Of a DNA stretch of 13,315 nt, positions 11,897 to 13,315 are shown piece by piece (the stretch's first letter is position 1; each line of letters begins with the position of its first letter). The position numbers and the translations under genes are program-made. Source of the DNA: Patescibacteria group bacterium (lineage in GTDB: Bacteria > Patescibacteriota > Minisyncoccia > Phycocordibacterales > Phycocordibacteraceae); contig JAHJZL010000026.1 of the NCBI GenBank assembly GCA_018826405.1, forward strand, positions 1 through 13,315, written 5' to 3'. The notes under the pieces were generated by a model, which saw only the letters and a list, made by a program, of their open reading frames with translations, had not been told where the DNA came from and made no database searches.

Positions 11897-12562
11897 ATGG
11901 AACATCTCAAAGGAAAGATAACTGAACAGCTAAACGTTATTGGTATTGCAGTCACAGTTATCGTACTGCTTGGCCTCATGCTTTTTGTTGATATTAAGCA
12001 GCTACAGGAATTAGTTGCTACTTCAGGAGCACTAGGGCCGCTTATTCTTATTGTCTTGAAAGCTTCAACAATTGTTGTTGCTCCTCTCTCTGGCTCTCCT
12101 CTCTATCCCTTAGTTGGGCTTATCTTCGGTTTTTGGCCAGGCATTTTGTATATCGTTGCTGGAGATTTTCTTGGTATTACTATTGCCTTCACGCTCAGCC
12201 GCGTTTTTGGGTACCCAATGGTTAATCGCTTTATTGTTGGCAAAGAACGAAGCACTCTCGCAAAGGTTGTGCGACATTTGGGAACTACAAAGGGCTTCTT
12301 ACATATGTGCCTCACTTGCTTTGCGCTTCCCGAACTTATTGCATACGGAGCGGGGCTTTCTTCTCTTCCGTACTGGAAGTTCATACTTCTCTACCTTCCA
12401 ATATCAATAGCGGTCTCCTCTGCTGCTGTGCTTTTTGGATCTTTACTTGATCCATCTAACTCTTCACTCTTCATTGCAGTTGGTGTTCCGCTTGCAGGAG
12501 CACTTATTGTTGGTGCTGGTGCCGTTCTGTTCCTGCGCGGTGTTAAGGACAAACAAGACTAG
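11897..12562 (+). CDS. TVP38/TMEM64 (VTT domain) family membrane protein
   Basis: This 221-aa membrane protein has the VTT (DedA-like) domain. Family signs are the re-entrant-type segment GSPLYPLVGLIFGFWPGILY (about 72-91), GDFLGITIAFTLSRVFG (about 95-111) with the conserved Arg, and FALPELIAYGAGLSSLPYWKFIL (about 147-169), which corresponds to the family R/F-x-x-PG-x-x-x-Y-x-aG segment. The usual Pro-Gly is Pro-Glu here. Five to six hydrophobic segments are visible. DedA/VTT proteins have been linked to lipid scrambling or recycling of lipid carriers and to envelope homeostasis; which applies here is unknown. Its neighbour is a convergent PAP2 phosphatase, a family that acts on lipid phosphates, so a joint role in lipid carrier recycling is possible. 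Its TAG stop is shared with that gene within one CTAG. Confidence 0.85.
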   Translation: MEHLKGKITEQLNVIGIAVTVIVLLGLMLFVDIKQLQELVATSGALGPLILIVLKASTIVVAPLSGSPLYPLVGLIFGFWPGILYIVAGDFLGITIAFTLSRVFGYPMVNRFIVGKERSTLAKVVRHLGTTKGFLHMCLTCFALPELIAYGAGLSSLPYWKFILLYLPISIAVSSAAVLFGSLLDPSNSSLFIAVGVPLAGALIVGAGAVLFLRGVKDKQD

Positions 12563-13152
12563 TTTTTCTTTGGAAGACACAGATACATCCAAAACAGGCC
12601 AAGCACATAGCCCGCAACTACATCCGAGAAGAAATGTGCGCCGAGCATGAGTCTGCTAAGACCTATAAGGAATACTAGGAGGACTGAGAGCCCAACTAGA
12701 AATGTGCGCATTCGTCCCTCTGTAAGTCGAGCGCTGATGAATGCCAGCGACCCAAAGAGTGCCATTGCAGCAGTTGCGTGTCCGCTCGGGAAAGAGAACG
12801 TAAGCAGTGGATCAAACCACTGCAAAGGTTCAGGGCGCACACGTGCAATAAGTACTTTAATTAGATTTGCCGAGACGGCGCTTCCAAGTAGCACATATAT
12901 AAAAGACCGTGCATAACGCTGGTGATTCCTGAGAAAGTACACTGCTCCTGCACCGATAAGCACTGTTCCGAGGGTTCCTGCGAGCGCAGTTACAACAAGA
13001 AAAAACTGAATACTTGGGAGTGTTTGAAATTGTGCCAAAGCACGCGCAAGAGGAATATCTACAGAGCGCAACAACTCTGGCAATTGCCACGCAATAAATG
13101 TAAGCAGCGCAAACACCAAACCTAAGAAAATGGCTCCCTTGAATCTATTCAT
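12559..13152 (-). CDS. PAP2-family membrane phosphatase
   Basis: This 197-aa integral membrane enzyme belongs to the phosphatidic acid phosphatase type 2 family, which removes phosphate from lipid phosphates such as undecaprenyl pyrophosphate or phosphatidylglycerophosphate. The three catalytic motifs are complete: K99-x6-R106-P107 (KVLIARVRP), PSGH (122-125, catalytic His125) and S166-R167-x5-H173-x3-D177 (SRLMLGAHFFSD). About six membrane helices are present, and the length is normal. The substrate cannot be read from the sequence; BacA-independent undecaprenyl pyrophosphate recycling is one candidate. Its stop codon shares CTAG with the VTT-protein gene. At its 5' end a possible upstream gene overlaps by ATGA, and a TATGAT -10 box lies 11 bases before the ATG. 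Confidence 0.93.
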   Translation of the reverse strand: MNRFKGAIFLGLVFALLTFIAWQLPELLRSVDIPLARALAQFQTLPSIQFFLVVTALAGTLGTVLIGAGAVYFLRNHQRYARSFIYVLLGSAVSANLIKVLIARVRPEPLQWFDPLLTFSFPSGHATAAMALFGSLAFISARLTEGRMRTFLVGLSVLLVFLIGLSRLMLGAHFFSDVVAGYVLGLFWMYLCLPKKN

Positions 13153-13315
13153 AACTTCCGGCTATCATACGCCCAGTGTAGCAATGCTTGGCGCTGCCGA
13201 GTATGGCAGGTTTCATCCCCTACCCTACAGGCATAGCGTACCTGCGCAACGTGTCTTACCATTTGTCTCCATCTTTTTATTTGTCTTTCGTCCTCTTTAG
13301 GCAACCTGCGTCCAC
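13149..13315 (-). CDS. Possible C-terminal end of an upstream gene (cut by window edge)
   Basis: A minus-strand frame is open from the right edge for 55 codons and stops at a TGA (13149-13151) that overlaps the PAP2 start as ATGA, the classic coupled arrangement. It reads GRRLPKEDERQIKRWRQMV near the edge and ends ALLHWAYDSRKL. I recognise no family. Against it: it uses AGA/AGG for about half of its many arginines, whereas clear genes here prefer CGC/CGT, and an open run of 55 codons is not rare by chance. A 38-codon plus-strand ORF at 13186-13302 covers the same bases and is no better. The call rests mainly on the ATGA overlap and may be wrong. Confidence 0.28.
   Translation of the reverse strand, partial: GRRLPKEDERQIKRWRQMVRHVAQVRYACRVGDETCHTRQRQALLHWAYDSRKL
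13164..13169 (-). promoter_or_regulatory. Possible -10 box of the PAP2 gene
   Basis: TATGAT on the minus strand (5 of 6) ends 11 bases before the PAP2 ATG, giving a predicted leader of about 4-5 bases. No good -35 is visible. Confidence 0.35.

Noticed and set aside
13186..13302. 38-codon plus-strand ORF near the right edge (MLGAAEYGRFHPL...)
   Set aside because: Short, no well-placed promoter, no family, and overlapped by an equally uncertain minus-strand frame.

Overview
The window looks like a compact, gene-dense stretch of a Patescibacteria (CPR) genome, most likely a Parcubacteria-type lineage, with a base composition near 50% G+C by eye. The clues are short intergenic gaps, overlapping genes, almost no Shine-Dalgarno sequences, a MutY and an Nth that both lack the standard Fe-S cluster ligands, an exported bactofilin-like membrane protein and an orphan solute-binding protein next to secG. 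TGA, TAA and TAG all end genes, so the UGA-recoded CPR groups are unlikely. This assignment is inference from protein features; no database search was possible.

Layout. On the minus strand at the left edge are groES and the N-terminal 248 codons of groEL (cut by the window). A plus-strand block follows: secG, a membrane-anchored family 5 solute-binding protein, RNase J (ending in a strong hairpin terminator) and an MFS transporter. This block meets a minus-strand block head-on at 6518-6521. Read in its transcription order, the minus block is VKOR, a bactofilin-like membrane protein, a Bcp peroxiredoxin, Nth, a HAD-IB phosphatase, a PspC-domain protein and MutY. A divergent 59-bp promoter region then leads to plus-strand msrB, a 71-aa one-helix membrane protein and a TVP38/VTT-family membrane protein. 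The last of these converges with a minus-strand PAP2 phosphatase, and a possible further minus-strand gene runs off the right edge.

How the genes fit together. The left part handles protein folding (GroES/EL), protein export (SecG) and RNA processing (RNase J). The middle and right part is rich in oxidative-damage functions: peroxide removal (Bcp), oxidised-base repair (MutY, Nth), methionine sulfoxide repair (MsrB) and disulfide formation (VKOR). The membrane-lipid or envelope genes (VTT protein, PAP2, bactofilin-like, PspC) surround these.

Most notable signals: (1) most transcription-unit starts carry a sigma70-like -10 hexamer only 5-11 bases before the start codon, which predicts leaderless or nearly leaderless mRNAs; (2) both convergent gene pairs share one palindromic CTAG as the stop codon of both genes; (3) both helix-hairpin-helix DNA glycosylases have lost Fe-S ligands; (4) RNase J has active-site substitutions and an arginine-rich disordered tail; (5) a bactofilin-like beta-solenoid is fused to a signal peptide and a multi-pass membrane domain. 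I saw no rRNA, tRNA, CRISPR array, insertion sequence or prophage genes, and no intergenic stretch reaches 300 bases.
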